Assembly (NCBI RefSeq): GCF_004358325.1
Contig: NZ_CP037940.1
Span: forward strand, 1,860,001-1,924,000
Direction of reading: 5' to 3'
DNA from: Periweissella cryptocerci
GTDB lineage: Bacteria; Bacillota; Bacilli; Lactobacillales; Lactobacillaceae
DNA length: 64,000 bases
Numbering within the stretch: the stretch's first letter is position 1; each line of letters opens with the position of its first letter. The position numbers were made by a program, and so were the translations under genes. Under the pieces are notes generated by a model. The model worked only from the letters and a program-made list of their open reading frames with translations. It was not told where the DNA came from and ran no database searches. Below, in pieces: positions 1-8,584 of the stretch.

Positions 1-870
1 ATTCCATTGAATCTCCAAGCTCAACACATGGACGACGTTGTTTTGAACAAGCTTGGCTTAGATGCACCTGAAGCTGATATGGCTTCATGGAAAGAATTAG
101 TTGATCATGTCAACAACTTGCACAAACAAGTTAAGATTACCCTTGTTGGTAAGTACACTGACTTGCAAGATGCTTATATCTCAGTTAACGAAGCCTTGAA
201 GCACGCCGGTTACGCTGTTGATGCGGAAGTTAAGATTAACCACATCAATGCTGAAACAGTTAACCCAGACAATTACGAAGAATTGCTTGCTGATGCTGAT
301 GGTATCATCGTGCCTGGTGGTTTTGGACCACGTGGTATTGAAGGTAAGATTTTGGCAATCAAGTATGCCCGTGAAAACAACGTGTCATTCCTCGGTGTCT
401 GCCTTGGTATGCAACTTGCATCTGTTGAATTTGCCCGCCACGTCTTGGGTTACACTGATGCAAACTCAACTGAACTTGAACCAGAAACACCAAACCCAGT
501 TATCCACTTGATGGCTGACCAAGCTGGTGTTGAAAACCTTGGTGGTACACTCCGTCTTGGTTTGTACCCAGCTGACTTGAAGGCTGGCACTAAGACTGCT
601 GAAGCATACGGTAACGTGAAGGAAATTCAAGAACGTCACCGTCACCGTTTTGAATTTAATACCGATTACCGGAATGAATTTGAAAAGGCTGGGATGGTCT
701 TTGCTGGGGTTTCACCAGATGACCGTTTGATGGAAATTATCGAAATTCCAGAAAATGACTTCTTCATCGCTGCTCAATATCACCCAGAATTCTTGTCACG
801 TCCACAACGTCCAGAACCATTGTATGGTGCGTTCGTTGCCGCTGCCTTGAAGCAACACGAAGCAAAATAA
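1..870 (+). CDS. pyrG: CTP synthase, C-terminal part (5' end outside window)
   Basis: Makes CTP from UTP, ATP and glutamine in pyrimidine synthesis. The frame is open from base 1, so only the last ~289 residues of a ~535-residue enzyme are present: the end of the synthetase domain and the class I glutamine amidotransferase domain. Visible are GVCLGMQLA with the nucleophile Cys (codon 400-402), RHRHRFEFN, and the YHPEF motif that carries the catalytic His and Glu. A terminator follows directly, and murA comes after it as in many lactobacilli. The product is certain. Confidence 0.97.
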   Translation: MPLNLQAQHMDDVVLNKLGLDAPEADMASWKELVDHVNNLHKQVKITLVGKYTDLQDAYISVNEALKHAGYAVDAEVKINHINAETVNPDNYEELLADADGIIVPGGFGPRGIEGKILAIKYARENNVSFLGVCLGMQLASVEFARHVLGYTDANSTELEPETPNPVIHLMADQAGVENLGGTLRLGLYPADLKAGTKTAEAYGNVKEIQERHRHRFEFNTDYRNEFEKAGMVFAGVSPDDRLMEIIEIPENDFFIAAQYHPEFLSRPQRPEPLYGAFVAAALKQHEAK

Positions 871-880
871 TTAGATAATA

Positions 881-917
881 CACCACTGAAATCGTTTTTG
901 GTTTCGGTGGTGTTTTT
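881..917 (+). terminator. Intrinsic terminator of pyrG
   Basis: CACCACTGAAA pairs with TTTCGGTGGTG, followed by a T run. Repeat copy 1 begins within a few bases of the T run. Confidence 0.85.
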
Positions 918-920
918 GGC

Positions 921-1306
921 TCTGTTTCGTCTGACATGGGATTGAATAAAATTGGCCACTGCGTGCCAGTAAATTACTTGGCGCACCACGCTGGAAGCGC
1001 ATGTTCAAGCCAAAGTGCGGTCTTGAACAACTCGGATAAGCTGGGACTCTAAGGGAATAAATTCCCTAGACTCCTCATCTTATTCTCAGCGGCGACATGT
1101 GTTGCACACATATCACCCCAGTTGCGGTGTAAAGTCTGCGACCGCCAAGCAATTTACCGGCACTCCGTTAGTTAGGAATAATGCTCAAACTAGAAAAAAC
1201 AGTTACCGACCAAGACCGCAGTAGTATGGAAAAAATTGACAATAGAACTTCAGTAATTCGATGATTGAAAAGTATAGAAACGACAATTCCAAGCTAGAAA
1301 AAATAT
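921..1306 (+). repeat. MITE-like repeat, copy 1 (long form)
   Basis: Long copy (~385 bp) with left end TCTGACATGGGATTG and right end CAATTCCAAGCTAGAA, which together form an imperfect terminal inverted repeat. Inside, GCCAGTAAATTACTTGGCG pairs with CGCCAAGCAATTTACCGGC and encloses smaller hairpins. It contains no credible gene. Confidence 0.88.
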
Positions 1307-1579
1307 TAGCCGCTTTTTTCTGCAATAAAAGGTTAGTTGGTACCGTAAAATACCAGCGTGCACTGATTTTGTTAGCACGTTATATCAATTTAAAAATGAA
1401 AGACCTTTAATTTTAATTAAATTCCATGGCAAAGTAATGAGAAAGTGCCCCGCAGTGTTGTTATTTCGGGAAATTATCGGTAAAATTGAAAATTATATGT
1501 AGCCATGCATATTTTTTCGTGTGTATAAAACAAATAAAAATAACACACGCATTTAGCTATTGATAAAAGGGTGTATAAA
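1307..1579. other. Intergenic region upstream of murA
   Basis: AT-rich non-coding stretch. It holds a weak hairpin (CGTGC...GCACG near 1360-1382) and should contain the murA promoter, but no promoter match is convincing. No small ORF with a good ribosome binding site was seen. Confidence 0.4.
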
Positions 1580-2857
1580 ATGAATAAAAAAATGATTATT
1601 AATGGCGGTCGGCATCTTTCCGGGGATGTGACGATTGGGGGAGCCAAAAACTCAACCGTTGCGTTGATTCCCGCTGCGATTTTAGCAGACACGCCCGTAC
1701 AATTCGACAGTGTTCCAGATATTGCCGATGTTTACAATTTACAAATTATTTTAGACTCAATGAATGTTAAGTCTGAATTTAAACACAGCGTATTAGATAT
1801 TGATCCAACCCAAATTAATGAAGCACCATTGCCAAGTACTGCAATTAAGAGCTTGCGGGCTTCATACTATTTTATGGGTTCATTACTGGGCCGTTTTGGT
1901 CGGGCAACCGTGACCTTCCCTGGTGGGGATAATATTGGACCACGACCAATTGACCAGCACATCAAGGGATTTAAAGCCTTAGGTGCCAAGGTTGAAGAAG
2001 CAAACGATACAATTTACATTACAACTGGTGAAGAAGGGTTGCATGGCGCGCGAATCTTTTTGGATATGGTTTCAGTTGGTGCCACAATCAATATTATTTT
2101 AGCAGCGGTTAAAGCCCCCGGCCAAACGATTATTGAAAATGCGGCCCGTGAACCAGAAATTATTGATTTAGCAACTTTCTTGAACAATATGGGCGCTAAA
2201 ATTCGCGGTGCTGGTACGGATGTTATCCGTATTGAAGGGGTACCATTGCTTTCAGCCCGCGCAACGCACACGATTATTCCAGACCGGATTGAAGCTGGGA
2301 CTTATTTGTCATTGGCAGCTGCGGTTGGGGATGGAATCATGATTCACAACATTATTCCTGAACACTTGGAATCATTTACTTCTAAAATGATTGAAATGGG
2401 CGTTGATTTACAGATTGAAGAAGATGAAATCTACGTGCCTAAGTCAACTAATTTGGAACCGGTGACCGTTAAAACGTCACCATATCCAGGATTTGCGACT
2501 GATTTACAACAACCATTAACGCCAGTATTGATGTTGGCACATGGTGAAAGTAAAATTTTGGATACCATCTATCCTAAACGAGTGCGGCACATTGTTGAAT
2601 TACGTCGCCTTGGTGCTGATATTGCTTCTGAAGTTGAGGGTGTTATCACAATCAATGAAAGTGGCAAACTCGTGGGTTCTTCTGTTACCGCAGCCGAAAT
2701 TCGTGCGGGCGCTGCGTTGATGATTGCTGGTTTGATGGCAGATGGTCAAACCGTAATTCATGATGCTGATCACATTTTGCGCGGATATGATCGAGTTGTT
2801 TGGAAACTTACGCAATTAGGCGCTGAAGTTGAAATTCTCGATGAAGATGCCGAATAA
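1580..2857 (+). CDS. murA: UDP-N-acetylglucosamine 1-carboxyvinyltransferase with Cys-to-Asp active site
   Basis: First committed step of peptidoglycan synthesis: transfers enolpyruvate from PEP to UDP-GlcNAc in the cytoplasm. The EPSP-synthase fold is full length (425 aa). GGAKNS near residue 22 carries the conserved Lys-Asn. The active-site loop reads [10 protein letters not shown], so the fosfomycin-target Cys is Asp (codon 1928-1930, residue 117). I chose ATG 1580 because AAAGGG sits ~9 nt upstream; the in-frame GTG at 1571 overlaps that Shine-Dalgarno. The Asp form of MurA is known to be active and insensitive to fosfomycin, so intrinsic resistance is predicted. Confidence 0.95.
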   Translation: MNKKMIINGGRHLSGDVTIGGAKNSTVALIPAAILADTPVQFDSVPDIADVYNLQIILDSMNVKSEFKHSVLDIDPTQINEAPLPSTAIKSLRASYYFMGSLLGRFGRATVTFPGGDNIGPRPIDQHIKGFKALGAKVEEANDTIYITTGEEGLHGARIFLDMVSVGATINIILAAVKAPGQTIIENAAREPEIIDLATFLNNMGAKIRGAGTDVIRIEGVPLLSARATHTIIPDRIEAGTYLSLAAAVGDGIMIHNIIPEHLESFTSKMIEMGVDLQIEEDEIYVPKSTNLEPVTVKTSPYPGFATDLQQPLTPVLMLAHGESKILDTIYPKRVRHIVELRRLGADIASEVEGVITINESGKLVGSSVTAAEIRAGAALMIAGLMADGQTVIHDADHILRGYDRVVWKLTQLGAEVEILDEDAE

Positions 2858-2910
2858 GCGAAAAGTATAGTTTCGATGGGGTAATTATGTTAGTTTACTG
2901 ACTTTTTATG

Positions 2911-2939
2911 TTGTCGTGGCAAGTAAATCGTGCTAATAT
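2911..2939 (+). promoter_or_regulatory. Promoter of rpmE2
   Basis: -35 TTGTCG (2911-2916), 17-bp spacer, TG-extended -10 TAATAT (2934-2939). Confidence 0.55.
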
Positions 2940-2972
2940 ATGTAAGTTGATTATAGAACAAATAAACTGACT

Positions 2973-2993
2973 CTGGTTCAGCATATGAATCAG
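2973..2993 (+). promoter_or_regulatory. Leader hairpin before L31 gene
   Basis: CTGGTTCA pairs with TGAATCAG around a GCATA loop, just upstream of the AAGGAG ribosome binding site. It could be a translational control element, but this is inference from one sequence. Confidence 0.35.
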
Positions 2994-3012
2994 GGCATTA
3001 AGGAGAAACGTT

Positions 3013-3255
3013 ATGAAGCAAGGAATTCACCCAGACTACCACAAGGTTGTGTTTGTTGACTCAACTACTGGTTTTAAGTTTGTTTCAGGTTCTACTGTAA
3101 CTTCAGACCAAACTATCGAATTTGAAGGCGAAACTTACCCAATGATCCGTGTTGAAATCACTTCTGATTCACACCCATTCTACACTGGTAAGCAAAAGTT
3201 CACTCAAGCCGATGGTGCCGTGGACAAGTTCAACAAGAAATACGGTATCAAGTAA
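3013..3255 (+). CDS. rpmE2: 50S ribosomal protein L31 type B
   Basis: Small 80-residue ribosomal protein of the large subunit. It starts [10 protein letters not shown] and contains [10 protein letters not shown], typical of L31. It lacks the CxxC zinc pairs, so it is the zinc-independent B type. It has a strong AAGGAG Shine-Dalgarno ~8 nt before ATG, its own promoter and its own terminator. Position after pyrG-murA matches many Lactobacillales. Confidence 0.96.
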   Translation: MKQGIHPDYHKVVFVDSTTGFKFVSGSTVTSDQTIEFEGETYPMIRVEITSDSHPFYTGKQKFTQADGAVDKFNKKYGIK

Positions 3256-3268
3256 TCTATTTCTTGAC

Positions 3269-3302
3269 AAAGGCATTCGCATTTTGCGGATGCCTTTTGT
3301 TT
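3269..3302 (+). terminator. Intrinsic terminator of rpmE2
   Basis: AAGGCATTCGC pairs with GCGGATGCCTTT, then a T-rich tail. Repeat copy 2 starts ~16 bp further on. Confidence 0.85.
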
Positions 3303-3318
3303 TATCCTGATGTTGCGG

Positions 3319-3692
3319 GCTCTATTTCGGCTGACGTGGAATTGAATAAAATTGACCACTGCGTGCCGGTAAATTACTTGGCGCACCACGCTGGAAGCAC
3401 ATGTTCAAGCCAAAGTGCGGTCTTGAACAACTCGGATGAGCTGGGAGTCTAAGGAATAAATTCCTAAGACTCCTCATCTTATCCTCAGCGGCGACATGTG
3501 TTGCACACATATCACCCCAGTCGCGGTGTAAAGGCTGCACCCGCCAAGCAATTTACCGTCACTCCGTTAGTTAGGAATAATACTCAAACTAGCGAAAAAC
3601 AGGCCGCGGTAGCATGAAACAACAACACTGATAATAGAACCTCAGTAATTAGGTGATTGAAAAGTACAGAAACGACAAGTCCACGCTAGAAC
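3319..3692 (+). repeat. MITE-like repeat, copy 2 (long form)
   Basis: Nearly identical to copy 1 over ~375 bp, from GGCTGACGTGGAATTG to CAAGTCCACGCTAGAA. The internal hairpins are intact: GTTCAAG/CTTGAAC, the long stem around AGGAATAAATTCCT, and ATGTGT/ACACAT. ORFs through it are by-products of sequence conservation. Confidence 0.9.
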
Positions 3693-3765
3693 CATATTGT
3701 GGATAATTTGTCATCGTGCTAGTTCGGATATAAAAATAATAAGTTATATAGAAAGTTGGAAAATA

Positions 3766-4254
3766 ATGAGTGCAGGAACGATTCTATTCATAACGTACAT
3801 TGTTGCGCCCGTAGTTGTGGTGTTGGGGTTATTTGGGTACCTTGCGCACAGTGAGGCTAAGCGTTACTATGCTGCATTAGAAGCACAGGTAATCAGTAAA
3901 GATGAAATGCAGCAATTTGAGCGGCAGTTAAAAAAGGATGCTGCAAAGTATCGCCAATTAGACCGACGGGCACAATTGTTTAAAATTCTCGGTATTGTTG
4001 CGATTGTTATAACAATTCATCAAGTATTTGCAATAATTGGTGCGATATTGGCGGCCATAGTATTTACGCTGGCGCGCCGTAATCAGCAAGCCAGTCTTGA
4101 AGCGGAAGCTAAGTATTTTAATGGCAAGGAATTGCCTAAAGTTGCGGCAACAACATGGACTTTTCGGCATAATTTAGCCAAGTACCATTGGTTAATGGGG
4201 ATGGCATTAAGCATTGCTGCTTTACTTTTTTCATTTGCGACATTTATTAAATAA
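3766..4254 (+). CDS. Hypothetical membrane protein (162 aa)
   Basis: Not assigned to a known family. The likely start is ATG 3766 (MSAGTILFITYIV), because upstream in-frame codons run back towards repeat copy 2. Residues 5-28 form a membrane segment. A charged, possibly coiled region follows (about residues 28-72), then two further hydrophobic segments and a C-terminal one, giving about four membrane passes. It sits alone between a repeat and a strong terminator. No function can be given. Confidence 0.7.
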   Translation: MSAGTILFITYIVAPVVVVLGLFGYLAHSEAKRYYAALEAQVISKDEMQQFERQLKKDAAKYRQLDRRAQLFKILGIVAIVITIHQVFAIIGAILAAIVFTLARRNQQASLEAEAKYFNGKELPKVAATTWTFRHNLAKYHWLMGMALSIAALLFSFATFIK

Positions 4255-4290
4255 CGCAGTTGCTGACTGTGACAGCTAATGTTCCATGGA

Positions 4291-4339
4291 AAAGCTCGAT
4301 TTAAACCTTGTTTCAGATAAGGTTTAAATCGAGCTTTTT
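4291..4339. terminator. Strong terminator after the 3766-4254 gene
   Basis: A perfect 19-bp inverted repeat, AAGCTCGATTTAAACCTT and its complement around TTTCAGAT, followed by TTTTTG. Confidence 0.85.
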
Positions 4340-4404
4340 GTGTGCCGGTTCTCTGGCGTAAGCACAGATTGGCGTGGCGGGTTATCACCGAACGGATAAC
4401 ATAG

Positions 4405-4426
4405 ACATACTTTTTTCATACTTTTT
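4405..4426 (+). promoter_or_regulatory. Paired CATAC boxes upstream of pckA
   Basis: CATACTTTTT occurs twice with an exact 11-bp period (4406 and 4417), flanked by GATAAC/GTTATC inverted repeats. This spacing suits an OmpR-family response regulator dimer; the binding protein is unknown. Confidence 0.3.
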
Positions 4427-4524
4427 CGAGGGTTATCATTTTTTGATGGGCTAACGGTTTGCTAAGATTGATAGTATAAAGAAAACTTAATAATTGCGTA
4501 TTCAGAAAAATGGAGGGCACGCCC

Positions 4525-6198
4525 ATGGCATCAATCGGACAATATAAAAACGAAGATTTGGTCAAAGAAAATAAAATTTTTTCCGCAATTCGGACAACGG
4601 TCGAAACGGCATTTTATTCAAATACTGTTAAACATATCACTAACCGAACTGAAGCTTACGAACTGGCTAAACATGCCCAGGGGGCAGTTGTGACTGATTT
4701 ACCAATCTATCAGGCAGAAGAACAAGGGCTACCCGCAGATGCGAAGGTAATTGTGTTCAATGATGGGGGCATTGTTGGCCGAACTGCCGCAGCGCGGAAA
4801 ATCATTGGGCAACCCGGCGTTAACGAGGGCGCGCTAGCTAAGTTGGTTCGTGAAGCAGCGTACGGCATGCAACGTAAAAATACATTGACCGCGGATGTTT
4901 TAGTCGGCTTAGATACAAAATATACTGTGAAAAGTCATTTATTAGTACCTGAAGGTTATGAAACGAATGTTTTGAGTTATATGCTTAACTTTCAAGAAAT
5001 TACGGCTGAATATGCTGAAATGTACGCTGAATCACAACCATATCCAGTCGGGGATTTGTTTGTGATGGCGGATCCTGATTGGACAAGCACTGAATATCCC
5101 GATGGACTCGCTTTATTTGATCCAGTGCATAACACCGCCGTTATTTTGGGGTTACGTTATTTTGGCGAATTGAAAAAAGGGACCCTAACGTTAGCCTGGG
5201 CAGCAGCTCACCGGAATGGCTTTGTGGCCTGTCACGGTGGTATGAAGCAATATACTTTACCAGATGGTTCTAAATATACAATGGCTGCATTTGGTCTGTC
5301 AGGTTCAGGTAAGTCAACCATTACCCTGGCAAAGAATCCGGACAAATACGACGTAACAGTTTTGCATGATGACGCATTTGTCATTGGTGAAGATGATGGC
5401 TCAACCACGGCGCTTGAACCGGCGTACTTTGATAAGGCACAAGATTACCCCATGACTAGTGATGCCGTTAAGTACTTCTTAACCTGTCAAAATGTGGGCG
5501 TTAGCATCAATGATCGTGGCGAAAAAGTCTTAGTGACTGAAGATATTCGGAATGGTAATGGTCGAACTGTTAAATCACGCTTTTTTGCGCCTAACCGCGT
5601 TGACCATCTGCAAGAAAAAATTGATGCCGTGTATTGGATTATGAAGGACGATACGTTACCACCGCTAGTACGTGTGGATGATCCCGCATTAGCATCAATC
5701 TTTGGTTTGACGCTCGCTACGAAACGTTCATCAGCCGAAAACATTGTGGGCAAAGTGGACATGGATGCTTTAGTTATTGAACCCTTTGCTAATCCATTCC
5801 GCGCATATGCACTCGGTGAAGACTATCGCGACTTTAAGCATTTATTTGAAACCATGCAGGCCGATTGTTATATCTTAAATACGGGATTTTTCGGGGCAAC
5901 TAAAGTTAAACCAAAGCATACCTTGGGTTCAATTGAAGCGGTCGTTGACAAAGATGCCGAGTTTGAACCATTCGGGCCAATTGCGGGATTAAGTTACTTG
6001 CCGGTCGCTGGTTTTGACCTCGATTTCACCGATGTCACGTATCTAACGCAATTAAAGGCCCGGATGCAAAATCGTTTGGATTTCATCATGGCTAAGAAAA
6101 CCGAGTTAGATGGTTACCATGCTTTACCCGAAGGTACGGAAGAAGCAGTGCAACGCATTTTGGTGGCACTCGATGATGCAATTGCGGCGAATAGCTAA
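4525..6198 (+). CDS. pckA: Phosphoenolpyruvate carboxykinase (ATP)
   Basis: Interconverts oxaloacetate and PEP using ATP/ADP. The 557-residue protein carries the P-loop GLSGSGKST near residues 257-265 and downstream acidic metal-binding residues (VLHDDAF). Start ATG 4525 lies 8 nt after GGAGG; the in-frame ATG at 4510 overlaps that Shine-Dalgarno. The gene is monocistronic, with a terminator shared with the convergent rpiR. Presence of pckA suggests anaplerotic or gluconeogenic flux, less usual in obligate heterofermenters. Confidence 0.93.
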   Translation: MASIGQYKNEDLVKENKIFSAIRTTVETAFYSNTVKHITNRTEAYELAKHAQGAVVTDLPIYQAEEQGLPADAKVIVFNDGGIVGRTAAARKIIGQPGVNEGALAKLVREAAYGMQRKNTLTADVLVGLDTKYTVKSHLLVPEGYETNVLSYMLNFQEITAEYAEMYAESQPYPVGDLFVMADPDWTSTEYPDGLALFDPVHNTAVILGLRYFGELKKGTLTLAWAAAHRNGFVACHGGMKQYTLPDGSKYTMAAFGLSGSGKSTITLAKNPDKYDVTVLHDDAFVIGEDDGSTTALEPAYFDKAQDYPMTSDAVKYFLTCQNVGVSINDRGEKVLVTEDIRNGNGRTVKSRFFAPNRVDHLQEKIDAVYWIMKDDTLPPLVRVDDPALASIFGLTLATKRSSAENIVGKVDMDALVIEPFANPFRAYALGEDYRDFKHLFETMQADCYILNTGFFGATKVKPKHTLGSIEAVVDKDAEFEPFGPIAGLSYLPVAGFDLDFTDVTYLTQLKARMQNRLDFIMAKKTELDGYHALPEGTEEAVQRILVALDDAIAANS

Positions 6199-6209
6199 AA
6201 TGTATCGAA

Positions 6210-6264
6210 AAAACAAGACCCATCCGAGTTGGCTTAATGCCACGTTGGATGGGTCTTGTTTTAT
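6210..6264. terminator. Bidirectional terminator between pckA and rpiR
   Basis: ACAAGACCCATCC pairs with GGATGGGTCTTGT, with A and T tracts on either side. It serves both convergent genes. Confidence 0.85.
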
Positions 6265-6272
6265 TTAGATGT

Positions 6273-7121
6273 TTATTTTTTGGAAATCCGGGTACCTTCA
6301 ATTGCGCTACGCATCTTGTCGACCACGTCTTGCGTTTGTTGGCCTAAACGGAAGCCGGTTAAGGTGAATAATGAATCGATGATAGTGATTTGTGCAATCA
6401 ACGAACTCATTGATTCTGAACGGAAGTTAACTTCTTCGGCAATGGAAACAAGTGTCAAATCCGCAAGTTTAGCAAGTGGTGATTGGGCAAACGACGTGAT
6501 TGCAATAATCGGGGTCCCGTTAGCTTTCAACTGTTCAGCGATTACTAATGTATCGTGATTGCGACCAGAGTGGGAAATGACAATTGCGACATCGTCTTTG
6601 CGCATTTTAACGGCCTGCATTAATTGGATATCATAATCGGGGTGTTGTTGAACATTGATTGGTGTCCGTAAAAATTTGTGATAACCATTGAAGGCAACAA
6701 TCGATGAACCACCAATACCAAACAGTCCCACAACACGGGCGTTACAGATTAAATCAACTGCAACATCGAAATCAGCGGGATCAAGCATCTCGACCGTTGA
6801 AGCGAGTGCGTTGTCAGCCCCACTGAAAACTTTACGTACAATATCATTAGTACTGTCATTTTCTTCAATTTCACCAAAGAAAGCGTCATCGTTTTCGCTA
6901 GCAGCAAGGGCGACACTGAAATCACGATACGATTCCCAACCGATGTGTTTTACAAAACGGGAAACGGAAGCGCTCGAAACGCCAGATGCCACGGCAAGTT
7001 CTTGGATGGTGTAGTCATGAGCAACTGATGGGTTGGCCAAAATGGTATCCGCAATGCGTTGCTCAGTGTTATTTAATTGTTGATAGTTAGCTTTAATTGA
7101 GCTAATTGCAGTTTGCGCCAT
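6273..7121 (-). CDS. RpiR-family transcriptional regulator (gluconate module)
   Basis: 282 residues. An N-terminal RpiR helix-turn-helix (about 1-77, with SGVSSASVSRFVKHIG) is followed by a SIS sugar-phosphate binding domain (about 120-260, with GIGGSSIVA and VISHSGRNHDT). It is divergent from gnd and probably senses a sugar phosphate such as 6-phosphogluconate (inference). Matching palindromes lie inside its own promoter and the gnd promoter, so autoregulation and repression of gnd are likely. Confidence 0.9.
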   Translation of the reverse strand: MAQTAISSIKANYQQLNNTEQRIADTILANPSVAHDYTIQELAVASGVSSASVSRFVKHIGWESYRDFSVALAASENDDAFFGEIEENDSTNDIVRKVFSGADNALASTVEMLDPADFDVAVDLICNARVVGLFGIGGSSIVAFNGYHKFLRTPINVQQHPDYDIQLMQAVKMRKDDVAIVISHSGRNHDTLVIAEQLKANGTPIIAITSFAQSPLAKLADLTLVSIAEEVNFRSESMSSLIAQITIIDSLFTLTGFRLGQQTQDVVDKMRSAIEGTRISKK

Positions 7122-7161
7122 GTTGGCTTACCTCGTCTAAAAAAGATTTTCATTTATATTC

Positions 7162-7189
7162 ATTATACGTGAAAATAATTTTCACGCAA
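7162..7189 (-). promoter_or_regulatory. rpiR promoter with operator filling the spacer
   Basis: On the minus strand: -35 TTGCGT (7184-7189), 16-bp spacer, -10 TATAAT (7162-7167). The 19-bp palindrome CGTGAAAATTATTTTCACG (7168-7186) occupies the whole spacer. Confidence 0.7.
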
Positions 7190-7390
7190 TTTTTTTGTTA
7201 GTTACTGAAAATAACTGGCGTAATGTACAAATTTTTAGTTGCTAAGAATAGGCGTATCCCAGTGGTTACAAGCATAGTGGCGAAGACTAAGTGACGAGAG
7301 CACTCGTTAATTGTTAAAATGCTAAGCTTACCAATCATCGCTAATTCGGGCAAGTTAATAAATTTGTGAAAGAAATTTACAAATTTATGC

Positions 7391-7419
7391 TTGCAATGTG
7401 AAAACTTTTTTCATACAAT
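7391..7419 (+). promoter_or_regulatory. gnd promoter with RpiR-type operator in the spacer
   Basis: -35 TTGCAA (7391-7396), 17-bp spacer, -10 TACAAT (7414-7419). The spacer is TGTGAAAACTTTTTTCA, an imperfect version of the rpiR palindrome. An AATTTGTGAAAGAAATTT-type inverted repeat lies just upstream (7361-7385). Confidence 0.65.
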
Positions 7420-7462
7420 AAGAGAGTAATAAAAATTAAATTTTTTAAAGAGGTATTTCATA

Positions 7463-8368
7463 ATGAAATTCGCGATGATCGGTTTAGGTAAAATGGGCCT
7501 TAACCTTGTTAAAAACGCTGCAGACAACAAGCACGAAGTTGTTGCTTTTGATTTAAATGCAGACTTTGTAAAGGCAGCTACGGATTACTCAGATTTAGTA
7601 ACTCCAGCTACTGATATTGATGATATGCTTGCTAAGTTGCCATCACCTAAAGTTGTTTGGGTAATGGTTCCAGCCGGTGTACCAACCAACTCAACAATCG
7701 ATACTTTGATTGAAAAGATGGACAAGGGCGACATCATCATTGATGGTGGTAACTCTAACTACAAGGATAACCTTGAACAAAACCTCCGTACTACTGCTGC
7801 TGGTATCAAGTTCTTTGATGCTGGTACTTCAGGCGGTATGGAAGGTGCCCGTTCACACGGTAACTTCATGATTGGTGGGGATGACGCCCAAGCATGGAAG
7901 ACTATCGAACCATTATTTGCTTCAATTTCTGAAGAAGACGGTTACCTTTACACTGGTAAGCTTGGTTCAGGTCACTACCTTAAGATGGTGCACAACGGTA
8001 TCGAATACGGCCAAATGCAAGCAATTGCTGAAGGTTTTGAAGTTCTTGAAGCTTCACAATTCGACTACGACTACGAAGCAGTTGCTAAGCTTTGGAACCA
8101 CGGATCAGTTATCCGTGGCTGGTTGATGGAATTGATGGAAGACGCCTTCTCAAAGGATCCACACTTGGATAACTTGGCTGGTCGTATGCACGCTTCTGGT
8201 GAAGGTCAATGGACTATTGAAGAAGGTCTTGACTTACAAGTACCTACTCCAGTCATTGCCCTTTCATTGATGATGCGTTACCGTTCAATGCAAGATGACA
8301 CCTTTACTGGTAAAGTCGTTGCTGCTTTGCGTAACGAATTCGGTGGTCACGCCGTTGACAAGAACTAA
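7463..8368 (+). CDS. gnd: 6-phosphogluconate dehydrogenase, decarboxylating (short NAD type)
   Basis: Oxidises 6-phosphogluconate to ribulose 5-phosphate and CO2 in the cytoplasm, the entry to the phosphoketolase route. 301 residues, the short GndA/YqeC-like form. A Rossmann motif GLGKMG lies at residues 7-12, GTSGGMEGA in the substrate loop, and KMVHNGIEYG carries the catalytic Lys. AAAGAGG precedes ATG. It is followed by a terminator and then gntP. Codon choice is strongly biased, as expected for a highly expressed gene. Confidence 0.95.
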   Translation: MKFAMIGLGKMGLNLVKNAADNKHEVVAFDLNADFVKAATDYSDLVTPATDIDDMLAKLPSPKVVWVMVPAGVPTNSTIDTLIEKMDKGDIIIDGGNSNYKDNLEQNLRTTAAGIKFFDAGTSGGMEGARSHGNFMIGGDDAQAWKTIEPLFASISEEDGYLYTGKLGSGHYLKMVHNGIEYGQMQAIAEGFEVLEASQFDYDYEAVAKLWNHGSVIRGWLMELMEDAFSKDPHLDNLAGRMHASGEGQWTIEEGLDLQVPTPVIALSLMMRYRSMQDDTFTGKVVAALRNEFGGHAVDKN

Positions 8369-8390
8369 GAACTAACACTTTGTAAATAAT

Positions 8391-8424
8391 TAGCCGATAG
8401 GTCAACCTACCGGCTAATTTTTTT
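8391..8424 (+). terminator. Intrinsic terminator of gnd
   Basis: TAGCCGATAGG pairs with CCTACCGGCTA around TCAA, then TTTTTTT. Confidence 0.85.
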
Positions 8425-8451
8425 ATGTGAGTAGTGGTTTAAAACGGATGC

Positions 8452-8544
8452 ATACGCTGGTTCGTATGATAATACTTGGCTTTAAAACTCTAGAGGAATA
8501 CGCTGATATGGTATTTCTGTTAGAGACAAAAATAGAATACGCTG
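8452..8544 (+). promoter_or_regulatory. Three direct ATACGCTG repeats upstream of gntP
   Basis: ATACGCTG occurs at 8452, 8498 and 8537; the last two share GAATACGCTG. This may be an operator array for gntP, with the factor unknown. Confidence 0.35.
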
Positions 8545-8584
8545 TGACTTTAAGTTAAGTACGGCTAAAAGGGAGATTTGTAGG

